A program made the translations under genes and the position numbers. Positions 32,668 through 41,002 of a DNA stretch of 43,112 bases are shown one piece after another. The first letter of the stretch is position 1. Every line of letters begins with the position of its first letter. The notes beneath the pieces were generated by a model that saw only the letters and a list, made by a program, of their open reading frames with translations, ran no database searches and was not told the DNA's origin. Source of the DNA: SIG440 sp045645905 (GTDB lineage: Bacteria > Bacillota > Clostridia > Monoglobales > Monoglobaceae); contig JAZRJT010000111.1 of assembly GCA_045645905.1 (NCBI GenBank), forward strand, positions 1-43,112, written 5' to 3'.

Positions 32668-33897
32668 ATGAATTTATTTGGAGGGGTTGTTCCGATTTCA
32701 GGAATAACATTTTTGGTGTTTTGCATATTTGCTATTTTAGCCGTTGGATATGCATTGGGAAGAATAACAATAAAAGGTATATCTTTAGGTTCTGCAGGGG
32801 TATTTCTTGTAGCTTTAGTGTTTGGTTGTTTGTTTTATGATAATCTTGAGGCTCAGCTCCCCGATTACACTACAAATGCTTTAAAGATTGTCGAAAACTT
32901 AGGTCTTATACTTTTTGTTTCATCAGTCGGCTTTATTGCTGGACCTAAATTCTTCAGTAATATGAAGAAAAACTTTACATCATACGTATTATTAGGTCTT
33001 GTTATTATAATATCAGGTGCGCTTGTTGCAGTAGGATGTGTATATATCGGCAAACTGACAGGCGAAACCGATATGGAAAAGCTTTCGGCTATTGTATCGG
33101 GTCTCTTTGCAGGTGCTCTTACTTCGACCCCGGCATTTTCAGCAGCTAAAGCATCGGTTGCAAGTCCTGAGTTGGAACAGCTTGTTTCGGTTGGCTATGG
33201 TATTGCTTACATATTTGGCGTTATCGGTGTTGTTTTGTTTGTTCAGCTTATGCCAAAGCTTTTAAAGGCTAATATGGAGGACGAACGTGCTAAACTTGTT
33301 GCTGCCGAACAGGCAACAGCGAAAAAACAAACGGGCAAACTGATTGAACTTGATGATTTTGGTATTGCACCCTTTGCCATTGCAGCAGTTATCGGTATTT
33401 TTATCGGTATGATAAAAATTCCTCTTTCAGGCAAGGGCCTTGACGGAACAACTTTTTCGTTGACTACAACAGGCGGATGCCTTTTGGTATCACTAGTTTT
33501 TGGCCATTTCGGAAAACTTGGTAAAGTAAACCTTATGCCTTCTGTAACAACCCTTAAGGTGTTCAGAGAATTAGGGCTTGTTTTGTTCCTTACCGGTGCT
33601 GGAATTTCAGGTGGTGCAAGATTTGTTCAGGAATTCAAAATAGACTATTTTGTTTATGGTGTGATAATGACAATTGTACCTATGATAATCGGTTTTATCT
33701 TTGCAAAATATATTCTTAAAATCAGTCTGCTTAACATTCTTGGCTCCATTACAGGCGGTATGACAAGTACTCCTGCACTTGGCACATTAATTCATGTTGC
33801 AGGAACAGAGGATGTTGCGGCAGCATATGCGGCTACTTATCCTATCGCACTTGTTGCGGTAGTATTTGCAGCACAGTTTATTATAATCTTGTTTTAA
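32668..33897 (+). CDS. AspT/YidE-like two-domain transporter lacking RCK domains
   Basis: Polytopic membrane protein of 409 residues with an internal duplication: GLFAGALTSTPAFSAA (145-160) and GSITGGMTSTPALGTL (359-374) are matching signature motifs in the two halves. This is the aspartate-alanine antiporter (AspT)/YidE/YbjL architecture. Classic members are about 560 residues, with two TrkA-C (RCK) domains between the halves; here the linker is only about 30 charged residues (200-230). As last gene of the succinate operon it is a candidate dicarboxylate (succinate) exporter or exchanger, but this is context only. It starts 18 bp after the flavoprotein gene. Confidence 0.8.
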   Translation: MNLFGGVVPISGITFLVFCIFAILAVGYALGRITIKGISLGSAGVFLVALVFGCLFYDNLEAQLPDYTTNALKIVENLGLILFVSSVGFIAGPKFFSNMKKNFTSYVLLGLVIIISGALVAVGCVYIGKLTGETDMEKLSAIVSGLFAGALTSTPAFSAAKASVASPELEQLVSVGYGIAYIFGVIGVVLFVQLMPKLLKANMEDERAKLVAAEQATAKKQTGKLIELDDFGIAPFAIAAVIGIFIGMIKIPLSGKGLDGTTFSLTTTGGCLLVSLVFGHFGKLGKVNLMPSVTTLKVFRELGLVLFLTGAGISGGARFVQEFKIDYFVYGVIMTIVPMIIGFIFAKYILKISLLNILGSITGGMTSTPALGTLIHVAGTEDVAAAYAATYPIALVAVVFAAQFIIILF

Positions 33898-33903
33898 CTA
33901 GTT

Positions 33904-33949
33904 AAAAGCCATAGTACAGAGCTCTAATGAATTCTGTACTATGGCTTTT
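33904..33949. terminator. Strong bidirectional terminator
   Basis: A perfect 17-bp stem (33904-33920 with 33933-33949) around a 12-nt loop. The 3' arm ends in CTTTT and is followed by GCTTTTT, so it terminates the + strand operon. The 5' arm begins AAAA, giving a U tract for the convergent - strand ABC transporter genes ending at 34011. Confidence 0.88.
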
Positions 33950-34010
33950 GCTTTTTAAAAAGTTGTATCGTAGTTGTATTTCTCAAAAGAGGGAACTGTT
34001 GTCTCTACAT

Positions 34011-35969
34011 TTAATCAAGTTCTTTTTTACCTGTGTAAAGCTCGTAGTATCTTCCTTGAATTTTAAGCAGATCGTCATGATTACCTCTCTCGATTATTTC
34101 TCCTTGCTCAAGCACCATAATGGCATCGGAGTTGCGTACGGTGGAAAGACGATGTGCAATAACGAAAGTAGTTCTATCCTTCATAAGTCTATCCATGCCG
34201 TGCTCAATATGTTGTTCTGTACGAGTGTCTACAGATGATGTTGCCTCGTCAAGAACGAGTATGGGTGCTTTTGAAAGTGCGGCTCTTGCTATATTCAATA
34301 GCTGACGCTGACCCTGCGAAAGGTTTGAACCATCTCCCTTGAGGACTGTTTCGTAGCCATTTTCTAGTCGCATAATAAAACTGTGCGCACTTGCAGTCTT
34401 TGCGGCAGCGATAACCTCTTCATCTGTTGCATCAAGTCTGCCGTAACGGATGTTTTCCATAACGGTACCTGTAAAGAGATGAGTATCTTGAAGCACCATT
34501 GCAATATTCTTGCGAAGAAACTCGCGTGAGTATTCTTTAATAGGCTTGCCATCAATGGTAATAGTTCCTTCGGATATATCGTAAAAACGATTAAGAAGAT
34601 TTGTAACGGTTGTTTTTCCCGCTCCCGTAGAACCGACGAAAGCAATTTTCTGTCCCGGTTTTGCATATAGAGAGATGTTTTTAAGCACAACCTTATCGGG
34701 ATTATATCCAAAGGTAACGTTTTCCATAATAACGTGGCCTTTGATAGGCTCGGTTGAAGCGTTCTCGCAGTCTGCTTCTTCGGGCACTTCGTCAATAACG
34801 TTAAACACACGTTCAGCACCGGCAAGTGCGGCAAAGAAAGTAGAAACCTGCATGGAAAGCTGATTTATAGGCATTGCGAACTGTTTGGAATAATTAGCAA
34901 AAGCAGTAAGCTCACCCGGAGTAAAGCCTGTAAGAACAATAAGGACACCGCCGACACCGAGAGTTAAGGCGTAGGAGATAAGACTTATGTTATGCATAAT
35001 AGGACCTGTTACACCGCCCCAGAATTGCGCCTTTTCCTGCTTTGAACGAAGGTCTTCGTTTATCAGGCTCATTTCCTCAATACACTCATCCTCATGATTA
35101 AATACTTTTATGACCTTTTGTCCGCTGATTGTTTCTTCTATATATCCGTTTACAGCACCAAGAGCTGCCTGCTGTTCACCGAAATATTTTGATGAATTAT
35201 TACCTATTACGCCGGCAGCGTAAATAAGAAGAGGAACGAAGAGTATTGTAATGATAGTAAGCCAGACATTTGTAGTTATCATAAAGATAAACGTACCCAC
35301 CAGGCTGACTATACCGCTGACGATAGATGTTAAAGAGTTGTTGAGCATTACATCAATGTTATCCACGTCGTTGGTAAATCGGCTCATTATCTCACCTGTT
35401 GGGTGAGAGTCAAAATATTTTACAGGAAGTGTCTGTAGCTTATTAAAGAGATCGTTTCTTATACTTTGTATAGAGCCTTGGGAGATTGAGAGCATAAGAC
35501 GTGCCTGCAGGTAACTACCAAAAGCAGAAATAAAATAAACACTTCCGAGGATTATCAAAGCTGCTACTATATAAATACTTATTTCTGCAAACATATTTAC
35601 CGTGAGTGCCTGAATAAAAGGTGTTGAAATAAACCTCTCTATGATACCATCTGCAAGGTTTGCAATAGGACTGGGATTGAGTACAGCTTCAGGGTTTATC
35701 GTAAGTGTGATTCTGTTTATAATAGGAACGATTAAGTATCCGGCACAAAGCGAGAAAACAGTAGTCAAAATCATACAAGCGAAGACTAATACAAGTCTAA
35801 ACTTGTATTTTCCAACGTAATAAAGGAGTCGGGAAATCGTCTTGCCAATATTTTTAGGTTTTCCTTTTGCTTTGGGCCTATTGCGATTACCCGGTCCGCC
35901 ACCTCTTAAAGATTGACCGTGAGAGACGCTGTTATATTGCTTTTTGAGTTCATTCAGAGATCTTGCCAT
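34011..35969 (-). CDS. ABC exporter subunit with consensus nucleotide-binding domain (TMD-NBD)
   Basis: Half-transporter of 652 residues: six-helix membrane domain followed by an ATPase domain with Walker A GSTGAGKTT, signature LSQGQRQL, Walker B ILVLDEATSSVDT (catalytic Glu present) and H-loop IAHRLST. The first 55 residues are a cytoplasmic Gly-, Arg- and Lys-rich tail (GGGPGNRNRPKAKGKPK). The start at 35969 is set by AAAGGAGGTG 7 bp upstream; a longer reading frame exists but lacks such a site. It starts 4 bp after the other half-transporter gene, so the two form a heterodimer. Substrate unknown; multidrug or peptide-like export is typical of MarR-linked pairs. Confidence 0.9.
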   Translation of the reverse strand: MARSLNELKKQYNSVSHGQSLRGGGPGNRNRPKAKGKPKNIGKTISRLLYYVGKYKFRLVLVFACMILTTVFSLCAGYLIVPIINRITLTINPEAVLNPSPIANLADGIIERFISTPFIQALTVNMFAEISIYIVAALIILGSVYFISAFGSYLQARLMLSISQGSIQSIRNDLFNKLQTLPVKYFDSHPTGEIMSRFTNDVDNIDVMLNNSLTSIVSGIVSLVGTFIFMITTNVWLTIITILFVPLLIYAAGVIGNNSSKYFGEQQAALGAVNGYIEETISGQKVIKVFNHEDECIEEMSLINEDLRSKQEKAQFWGGVTGPIMHNISLISYALTLGVGGVLIVLTGFTPGELTAFANYSKQFAMPINQLSMQVSTFFAALAGAERVFNVIDEVPEEADCENASTEPIKGHVIMENVTFGYNPDKVVLKNISLYAKPGQKIAFVGSTGAGKTTVTNLLNRFYDISEGTITIDGKPIKEYSREFLRKNIAMVLQDTHLFTGTVMENIRYGRLDATDEEVIAAAKTASAHSFIMRLENGYETVLKGDGSNLSQGQRQLLNIARAALSKAPILVLDEATSSVDTRTEQHIEHGMDRLMKDRTTFVIAHRLSTVRNSDAIMVLEQGEIIERGNHDDLLKIQGRYYELYTGKKELD

Positions 35970-35973
35970 AACA

Positions 35974-37707
35974 TTACACCTCCTTTTTATCCATCTGTGA
36001 GTAATATATTTCGCTATATTCGGGATTGTTTTCAAGAAGTTCTTGGTGATTGCCAATACCGGTTATTTTTCCATCATTCATAACAACTATTGTGTCTGCC
36101 CCCATGACAGAACTGATACGTTGAGCAATAATTATCTTTGTGCAATCAGGAATTTCGCTTTTGAAAGCTTCTCTTATCTGTGCTTCGGTTGCAGTATCAA
36201 CCGCGCTCGTTGAGTCGTCAAGAATAAGAATCTTCGGTTTTTTTAGAAGTGCTCTTGCAATGCAAAGCCTTTGCTTCTGTCCGCCGGAAAGGTTTGTTCC
36301 ACCTTTGTCAAGTTCAGTATCATACTTATCCTTAAAAGTATCAATGAATTTATCGGCTGCCGCATATTTTGACATTTTGGTTATTTCCTCGTATGTTGCA
36401 TCCATGTCACCCCATCGAAGATTGTCAGCAATACTACCTGCAAAGAGCAGATTTTTTTGAAGCACTATACCGATGCCGTCACGCAGATTAACGAGAGAAT
36501 AATCCTTAACATTTACCCCATCAACAATTACATCTCCTTCATCTGCGTCGTAAAGCCGAGGTATCATTGAAACGAGGGTGGTTTTTCCGCATCCTGTTGA
36601 GCCAATAATGCCAATGGTAGCTCCGGCAGGTATTTTTAGGTTTATATTCTCAAGTACAGCTTCCTCACTGTTTTTGTAATAACGGAAACTGACATTTTTG
36701 AATTCTATTTCTCCAGCGCTGACCTTTCTCTCAAAATTTACGTTTTTAGAATCTTGAATATCCGGAATCTCATCAAGCACCTCGCAAATTCTCTTTGACG
36801 ATGCCATAGCACGAGATGAGGTCATAAGCAGAAATGATACCATCATAAGAGATGAAAGTATCTGTGTTGCGTAAGTAATGAAAGCCGAAAGATCGCCGAC
36901 AGGCATTCCGAAATCAAGCACCTCGCCGTGTCCAAGCCAAATGATAGCGATGATGGCTGCGTACATAAAGAGATTCATTACAGGTCCCATATATATCATA
37001 ATCTTTACGGCGTTAATGCTAGAACTTTTAAGTTCGGCATTATCTGCCTCAAATTTGTCTATCTCGTAATCCTCACGAACAAAAGATTTTACAACCCTTA
37101 CATTCGTCACGTTTTCTCTGACAGTTGCATTAAGTTTATCAACCTTTTTTTGAAGTGCTGCAAAACGGGGCATACCGAGTTTTATCAGCATAAAAATAAC
37201 TATAAGCATAATTGGCATGGTAACCGCAAGAACGACGGAAAGAGAGGGGCGAAGGCTTATTGCCATAATAATTCCACCGATAAACATACTGGGACCACGC
37301 AAAGCCATTCTAAGAAGCATATTGACAAAATTCTGAATTTGAGTCACATCGTTCGTCATTCTTGTAACCAAAGAACTTGCCGAAAATTTATCAATGTTGG
37401 AAAAGGAGTATTTCTGTATTTTCGTATAAACATCGCGTCTTAAGTCTGCAGCAAAGTTTACTGAAGCTTTCGAGCCGAAGTACGCTCCCGCAACACCGCC
37501 CAACATCATAAGGAGAACAATAACGACAAGTATACTTGCATAGCCAATGCTCTTACTCACGGTTAATGTTCCCTCATAACCAGCGTTAATTATCATGCCA
37601 AGTATAAGTGGCATAAACATTTCACCTATAACCTCTAATATCATACCGCAAGGCCCAAGTATAAAGGATTTAAGGTATGGTTTTATATATCTTATCCATC
37701 TTTTCAT
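35974..37707 (-). CDS. ABC exporter subunit with degenerate ATPase site
   Basis: Partner half-transporter, 577 residues from ATG 37707 (AAAGGA 9 bp upstream; TTG 37716 and ATG 37713 are alternatives). It has six membrane helices (about 15-300), Walker A GSTGCGKT (369-376), Q-loop Q417, signature LSGGQKQ (473-479) and Walker B ILILDD (493-498). The catalytic Glu after Walker B is Asp (D498), the hallmark of the degenerate site in heterodimeric exporters such as TM287/288 or BmrCD. It lies directly downstream of the MarR gene and is translated before the consensus partner. Confidence 0.9.
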   Translation of the reverse strand: MKRWIRYIKPYLKSFILGPCGMILEVIGEMFMPLILGMIINAGYEGTLTVSKSIGYASILVVIVLLMMLGGVAGAYFGSKASVNFAADLRRDVYTKIQKYSFSNIDKFSASSLVTRMTNDVTQIQNFVNMLLRMALRGPSMFIGGIIMAISLRPSLSVVLAVTMPIMLIVIFMLIKLGMPRFAALQKKVDKLNATVRENVTNVRVVKSFVREDYEIDKFEADNAELKSSSINAVKIMIYMGPVMNLFMYAAIIAIIWLGHGEVLDFGMPVGDLSAFITYATQILSSLMMVSFLLMTSSRAMASSKRICEVLDEIPDIQDSKNVNFERKVSAGEIEFKNVSFRYYKNSEEAVLENINLKIPAGATIGIIGSTGCGKTTLVSMIPRLYDADEGDVIVDGVNVKDYSLVNLRDGIGIVLQKNLLFAGSIADNLRWGDMDATYEEITKMSKYAAADKFIDTFKDKYDTELDKGGTNLSGGQKQRLCIARALLKKPKILILDDSTSAVDTATEAQIREAFKSEIPDCTKIIIAQRISSVMGADTIVVMNDGKITGIGNHQELLENNPEYSEIYYSQMDKKEV

Positions 37708-37722
37708 TGTCATCAATCCTTT

Positions 37723-38163
37723 CTATGCGGTAGTCTGCTTTTGTATATTCGTTTGTATTTTTTCGAGGTAAGATATGTAAGAATCAAGTTCTTCGTCGGA
37801 AAATCCGTCAAACATGGCGGTGTCTGCTGCCAGAAAAAGCTCATGTGTTCGATTTACTAAGGCTCTGCCTTTTTCAGTTATTTTAAGCTCATTATATCGT
37901 GTATCATGACCAAGAGTACGCTCTATATAGCCGTCATGCTCGATTTTCCTAAGTGCGACTGTAACTGCTGCAGGAGTTATATCAAGCCTATATGCAAGCT
38001 CTTTTTGTGACGTAAGCATACCGTCTCTTGAAAGATGCATTAAAATTCTGTGCTGAGTTCGGTGCATACCTATTTCTTTTGCACGTAAATCTATCATACA
38101 GCGATGCATTTTATTGATTTTCATCATCATTTCAATAGCACGTGAAAGTTTTATATTTGACAT
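37723..38163 (-). CDS. MarR-family transcriptional regulator
   Basis: Winged-helix regulator of 146 residues. The recognition region is SQKELAYRLDITPAAVTVALRKIEHDGYIER (about 52-82), followed by the wing DTRYNELKITEKGRALV. Dimer helices flank it. It is first gene of the - strand transporter operon and ends 15 bp before the exporter gene. A 12-bp palindrome sits at its predicted transcription start, so autorepression relieved by a small molecule is likely. The ligand is unknown. Confidence 0.9.
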   Translation of the reverse strand: MSNIKLSRAIEMMMKINKMHRCMIDLRAKEIGMHRTQHRILMHLSRDGMLTSQKELAYRLDITPAAVTVALRKIEHDGYIERTLGHDTRYNELKITEKGRALVNRTHELFLAADTAMFDGFSDEELDSYISYLEKIQTNIQKQTTA

Positions 38164-38194
38164 AAAATTGCTCCTTTCGTTAAATGGATAATAG

Positions 38195-38206
38195 TTAAAT
38201 GTTTAA
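38195..38206. promoter_or_regulatory. Probable MarR operator
   Basis: TTAAATGTTTAA has perfect 5-bp arms around TG and lies just downstream of the - strand -10 box, at the predicted start of transcription. GTTAAATG also occurs twice in tandem (38180-38187 and 38194-38201), offering a second half-site. MarR dimers commonly bind AT-rich palindromes in this position. Confidence 0.6.
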
Positions 38207-38210
38207 TTAT

Positions 38211-38239
38211 ATTATACTTGGTTTGTATATAAAAAGCAA
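38211..38239 (-). promoter_or_regulatory. Promoter of the marR-ABC exporter operon
   Basis: Read on the - strand, TTGCTT (38239-38234), 17 bp, and TATAAT (38216-38211) lie about 50 bp upstream of the marR start. The -10 box is a perfect match. The palindrome at 38195-38206 overlaps the expected start site. Confidence 0.75.
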
Positions 38240-38288
38240 GAGCTTATTAAAAATGATATAAAAAAATAAATTTTTTATGAAAAAACTA

Positions 38289-38317
38289 TTGACAAATCAA
38301 AATCTCAGGTGTATAAT
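38289..38317 (+). promoter_or_regulatory. Consensus promoter of the T-box operon
   Basis: TTGACA (38289-38294), 17 bp, TATAAT (38312-38317): a full consensus promoter, expected to start transcription near 38324, immediately before the T-box leader. The promoter is strong, so expression would be limited mainly by the riboswitch. Confidence 0.9.
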
Positions 38318-38323
38318 ACATTA

Positions 38324-38610
38324 TAAATTTGAATATCACAAAGAATGACTGTGACGAGGACGGTCGGATTGTGAGACCTTGAGAGAGTTGCCGGGTGGTG
38401 CGAGGCAATGGTGGAGCTTTCCAATGACTTATCACCTCTGAGTCGGAGGACCGAAAGCATAATGCTAGTAGACTCCTTCCGTAATGCTGCGTAAAGGCAA
38501 AGGGCTTGTTAGAGCTCGGTAAGTGACGGGATTTTATATTTCGTAATTTGAGTGGTACCGCGGGTTATGATAACTCGTCTCAAAGCTATCTTTGAGACGA
38601 GTTTTTTGTT
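38324..38610 (+). ncRNA. T-box riboswitch leader
   Basis: A complete tRNA-sensing leader. The stem I distal region AGAGAG...GCCGGGTGGTGCGAGGC occupies 38382-38405. A helix CGGTC (38361-38365) with GACCG (38449-38453) lies below the specifier loop, and the T-box proper, TGGTACCGCGG, is at 38553-38563. A terminator stem follows. The TGGT bulge would pair with the end of a tRNA whose discriminator base is A. The specifier triplet lies within about 38440-38447, but the register is not secure: candidates are GTC (Val), TCG (Ser), CGG (Arg) or GGA (Gly), and the A discriminator argues against Gly and Ser. The regulated genes are an acyl-CoA synthetase fusion and an ACT-domain protein, not a tRNA synthetase. 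Confidence 0.93.
38572..38607 (+). terminator. T-box transcription terminator
   Basis: A perfect 14-bp stem (38572-38585 with 38590-38603), CTAT loop, and a run of T from 38602 to 38607. The 5' arm CTCGTCTC overlaps the side of the antiterminator that pairs next to the T-box sequence, so the two structures are mutually exclusive. Confidence 0.92.
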
Positions 38611-38668
38611 TTATTCAAATTAGTAACCAAATATCAAATTTGTCAGAATTGAAAGGAGACAAAAAACA

Positions 38669-40969
38669 ATGGATTACAGTTTGAAAGAAGTCGCAGGCAG
38701 AATCAAAGACCTGCGCGAAGCAAAGGGTTATACACAGGAAGAGCTTGCAAAGCTTACAGGTGTATCAGTTGAGGATTATCAGGCTTTAGAGATGGGGGAA
38801 ACAGATTTTAGTTTCACATTTATCTACAAGTGTGCTAAGGCGTGTGGTGTTGAGGTTGTTGATTTACTTGAAGGAACAAGCACAACTCTTACCTCTTTCG
38901 CTATCACAAGAAAAGGTGAAGGCCTTAAAATTGTAAAGAAGCACGGTGTTGAATATAATAACCTTGCTCCTAAGTTCAGAGAAAAACTTGCTGAACCCTT
39001 CCTGGTTAAATTCCCGTATCTTGAAGAAGAACAGAACGCTCCGATGCAGTTAAATTCACACAACGGTCAGGAGTTTGATGTAATAGTTAAAGGTTCGCTC
39101 AAAGTTCAGGTTGGAAATCACGTAGATGTACTTAACGAAGGTGACTCTATTTTCTATAACAGCCTCATTCCCCACGGAATGGTTGCTGTTTCAGAGGGTG
39201 GATGCGAATTTCATGCGGTTGTATTAAATCCTCATGATGGGACAGTAAGCGAAGAATATCCCGAAGCTCCGATGATTGCCGCAAAGGTAGCAGCTAAAAA
39301 GAAAAAATCAGAAACAGTTGCAGATAAATTTATTGAATCATCCTATGACGAAAACGGCGTATTCAACGGCATCAAATTCAAAAACGAAGATACATTCAAC
39401 TTTGCATTTGACTGTGTGGATGCTATCGCTGAAAAGAACCCTGAAAAATTGGCTATGATGTGGGTTGCAAATGACAAGACAGACAGAAGATTCACTTTTA
39501 GTGATATGAAAAAATATTCTGCAAAAACTGCAAACTACTTTGAATCTCTCGGTATCAAAAAAGGCGATACGGTAATGCTAGTATTAAAGAGACATTATCA
39601 GTTCTGGTTCTGTATGCTTGCACTTCATAAAATCGGTGCAATCGCAATCCCTGCAACCAACCAGCTTGTAGAACACGATTTTGATTACAGATATAAAGCA
39701 GCAAGAGTAAAAGCAGTTGTATGTACCGCTGATGGTGAAGTTTCAGATGAAGCAGAAAAAGCGGCAGCAAATTATCCCGATATGGTTAAAGTATTGGTCG
39801 GCGGTGAAAAAGAAGGTTGGCACGATTTCAATGTTGAAATGGAACGCTTCAGTACACACTTTGATCGTACAGAAAATACAGCTTGCGGAAATGACCCGAT
39901 GCTTATGCTCTTTACATCAGGTACAACAGGATATCCGAGAATCGCAACACATTCATATAAATATGCTCTCGGTCATTATCCAACTGCAAAGCATTGGCAC
40001 AATGTAAATCCTGACGGACTTCACTTTACAATCTCCGATACAGGTTGGGGTAAAGCTCTTTGGGGTAAACTCTATGGACAGTGGCTCTGCGAAGCAGCAC
40101 AGTTCACCTATGACTTTGACAGATTCCATTCAGAAGATATCTTACCGATGTTTGCTAAATATCATATCACAACATTCTGCGCACCGCCTACAATGTATCG
40201 TTTCTTTATCAAAGAGGATTTGTCAAAGTATGACCTTTCTTCTATCGAGTATGCTACAACCGCAGGCGAAGCACTCAATCCTGAGGTATTTAATCAGTTC
40301 AAAAAAGCAACAGGACTCACAATTATGGAAGGCTTTGGTCAGACAGAAACAACACTTTCTATCGCAAACTTTGTGGGTTCTACACCGAAAATAGGTTCAA
40401 TGGGCAGACCTTCACCTCTTTATGATGTTGTTGTCCTTGATCCTGACGGAAACGAATGTAAGACCGGTGATTCAGGCGAAATCTGTATCCGTGTAAAGGA
40501 TGATATCCCCTGCGGACTCTTCATCGGATATTATCTTGATGAAGAAAAGACAAACGAAGTATGGCATGACGGATATTATCATACCGGCGACCAGGCAACC
40601 ATGGACGAAGACGGATACCTTTGGTATGTCGGTAGAATAGATGATGTTATCAAATCATCCGGTTACCGCATCGGACCTTTCGAAATCGAGAGTGTTATAA
40701 TGGAGCTTCCTTATGTTTTGGAATGTGCAATTACTCCTGTTCCAGATGAAGTGCGCGGTCAGATTGTAAAGGCTACCATTGTTCTTGTTAAAGGTACCGA
40801 GGGTACGGACGAATTAAAGAAGGAAATTCAGGAATATGTTAAAACACATACGGCTCCTTACAAATATCCGAGAATCGTTGAATTTGTTGATGAACTTCCA
40901 AAGACAATCAGCGGTAAAGTAAGACGTGTTGAAATACGTAAAAACGACATGGAGAAAATGAACAAGTAA
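38669..40969 (+). CDS. XRE-cupin-acyl-CoA synthetase fusion (ACSM/AMP-binding family)
   Basis: Three-part protein of 766 residues. Residues 5-66 are an XRE-type helix-turn-helix (RIKDLREAKGYTQEELAKLTGVS). Residues about 110-190 are a cupin (QEFDVIVKGSLKVQVG...LIPHGMVAV). Residues about 240-760 are an AMP-forming acyl-CoA synthetase of the medium-chain type: TSGTTGYPR (416-424), DTGWGKALWGKLYGQW (457-472), GFGQTETT (555-562), YHTGD (637-641), GRIDDVIKSSGYRIGPFEIES (655-675) and catalytic Lys K750 (SGKVRR). It would activate a carboxylic acid to its CoA thioester. The phosphate loop has Arg where Lys is usual. The T-box control suggests an amino-acid-derived acid. The HTH-cupin part may be a ligand sensor or a structural leftover. 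Identity of the acid is unknown. Confidence 0.88.
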   Translation: MDYSLKEVAGRIKDLREAKGYTQEELAKLTGVSVEDYQALEMGETDFSFTFIYKCAKACGVEVVDLLEGTSTTLTSFAITRKGEGLKIVKKHGVEYNNLAPKFREKLAEPFLVKFPYLEEEQNAPMQLNSHNGQEFDVIVKGSLKVQVGNHVDVLNEGDSIFYNSLIPHGMVAVSEGGCEFHAVVLNPHDGTVSEEYPEAPMIAAKVAAKKKKSETVADKFIESSYDENGVFNGIKFKNEDTFNFAFDCVDAIAEKNPEKLAMMWVANDKTDRRFTFSDMKKYSAKTANYFESLGIKKGDTVMLVLKRHYQFWFCMLALHKIGAIAIPATNQLVEHDFDYRYKAARVKAVVCTADGEVSDEAEKAAANYPDMVKVLVGGEKEGWHDFNVEMERFSTHFDRTENTACGNDPMLMLFTSGTTGYPRIATHSYKYALGHYPTAKHWHNVNPDGLHFTISDTGWGKALWGKLYGQWLCEAAQFTYDFDRFHSEDILPMFAKYHITTFCAPPTMYRFFIKEDLSKYDLSSIEYATTAGEALNPEVFNQFKKATGLTIMEGFGQTETTLSIANFVGSTPKIGSMGRPSPLYDVVVLDPDGNECKTGDSGEICIRVKDDIPCGLFIGYYLDEEKTNEVWHDGYYHTGDQATMDEDGYLWYVGRIDDVIKSSGYRIGPFEIESVIMELPYVLECAITPVPDEVRGQIVKATIVLVKGTEGTDELKKEIQEYVKTHTAPYKYPRIVEFVDELPKTISGKVRRVEIRKNDMEKMNK

Positions 40970-41002
40970 TTCTATACACCGCATATAAACGAGGTGATTA
41001 AA

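Noticed and set aside
36928..37443. A 171-codon + strand frame within the ABC exporter gene
   Set aside because: Composition is typical of antisense translation (many His, Asn, Cys) and the - strand carries clear ABC motifs.
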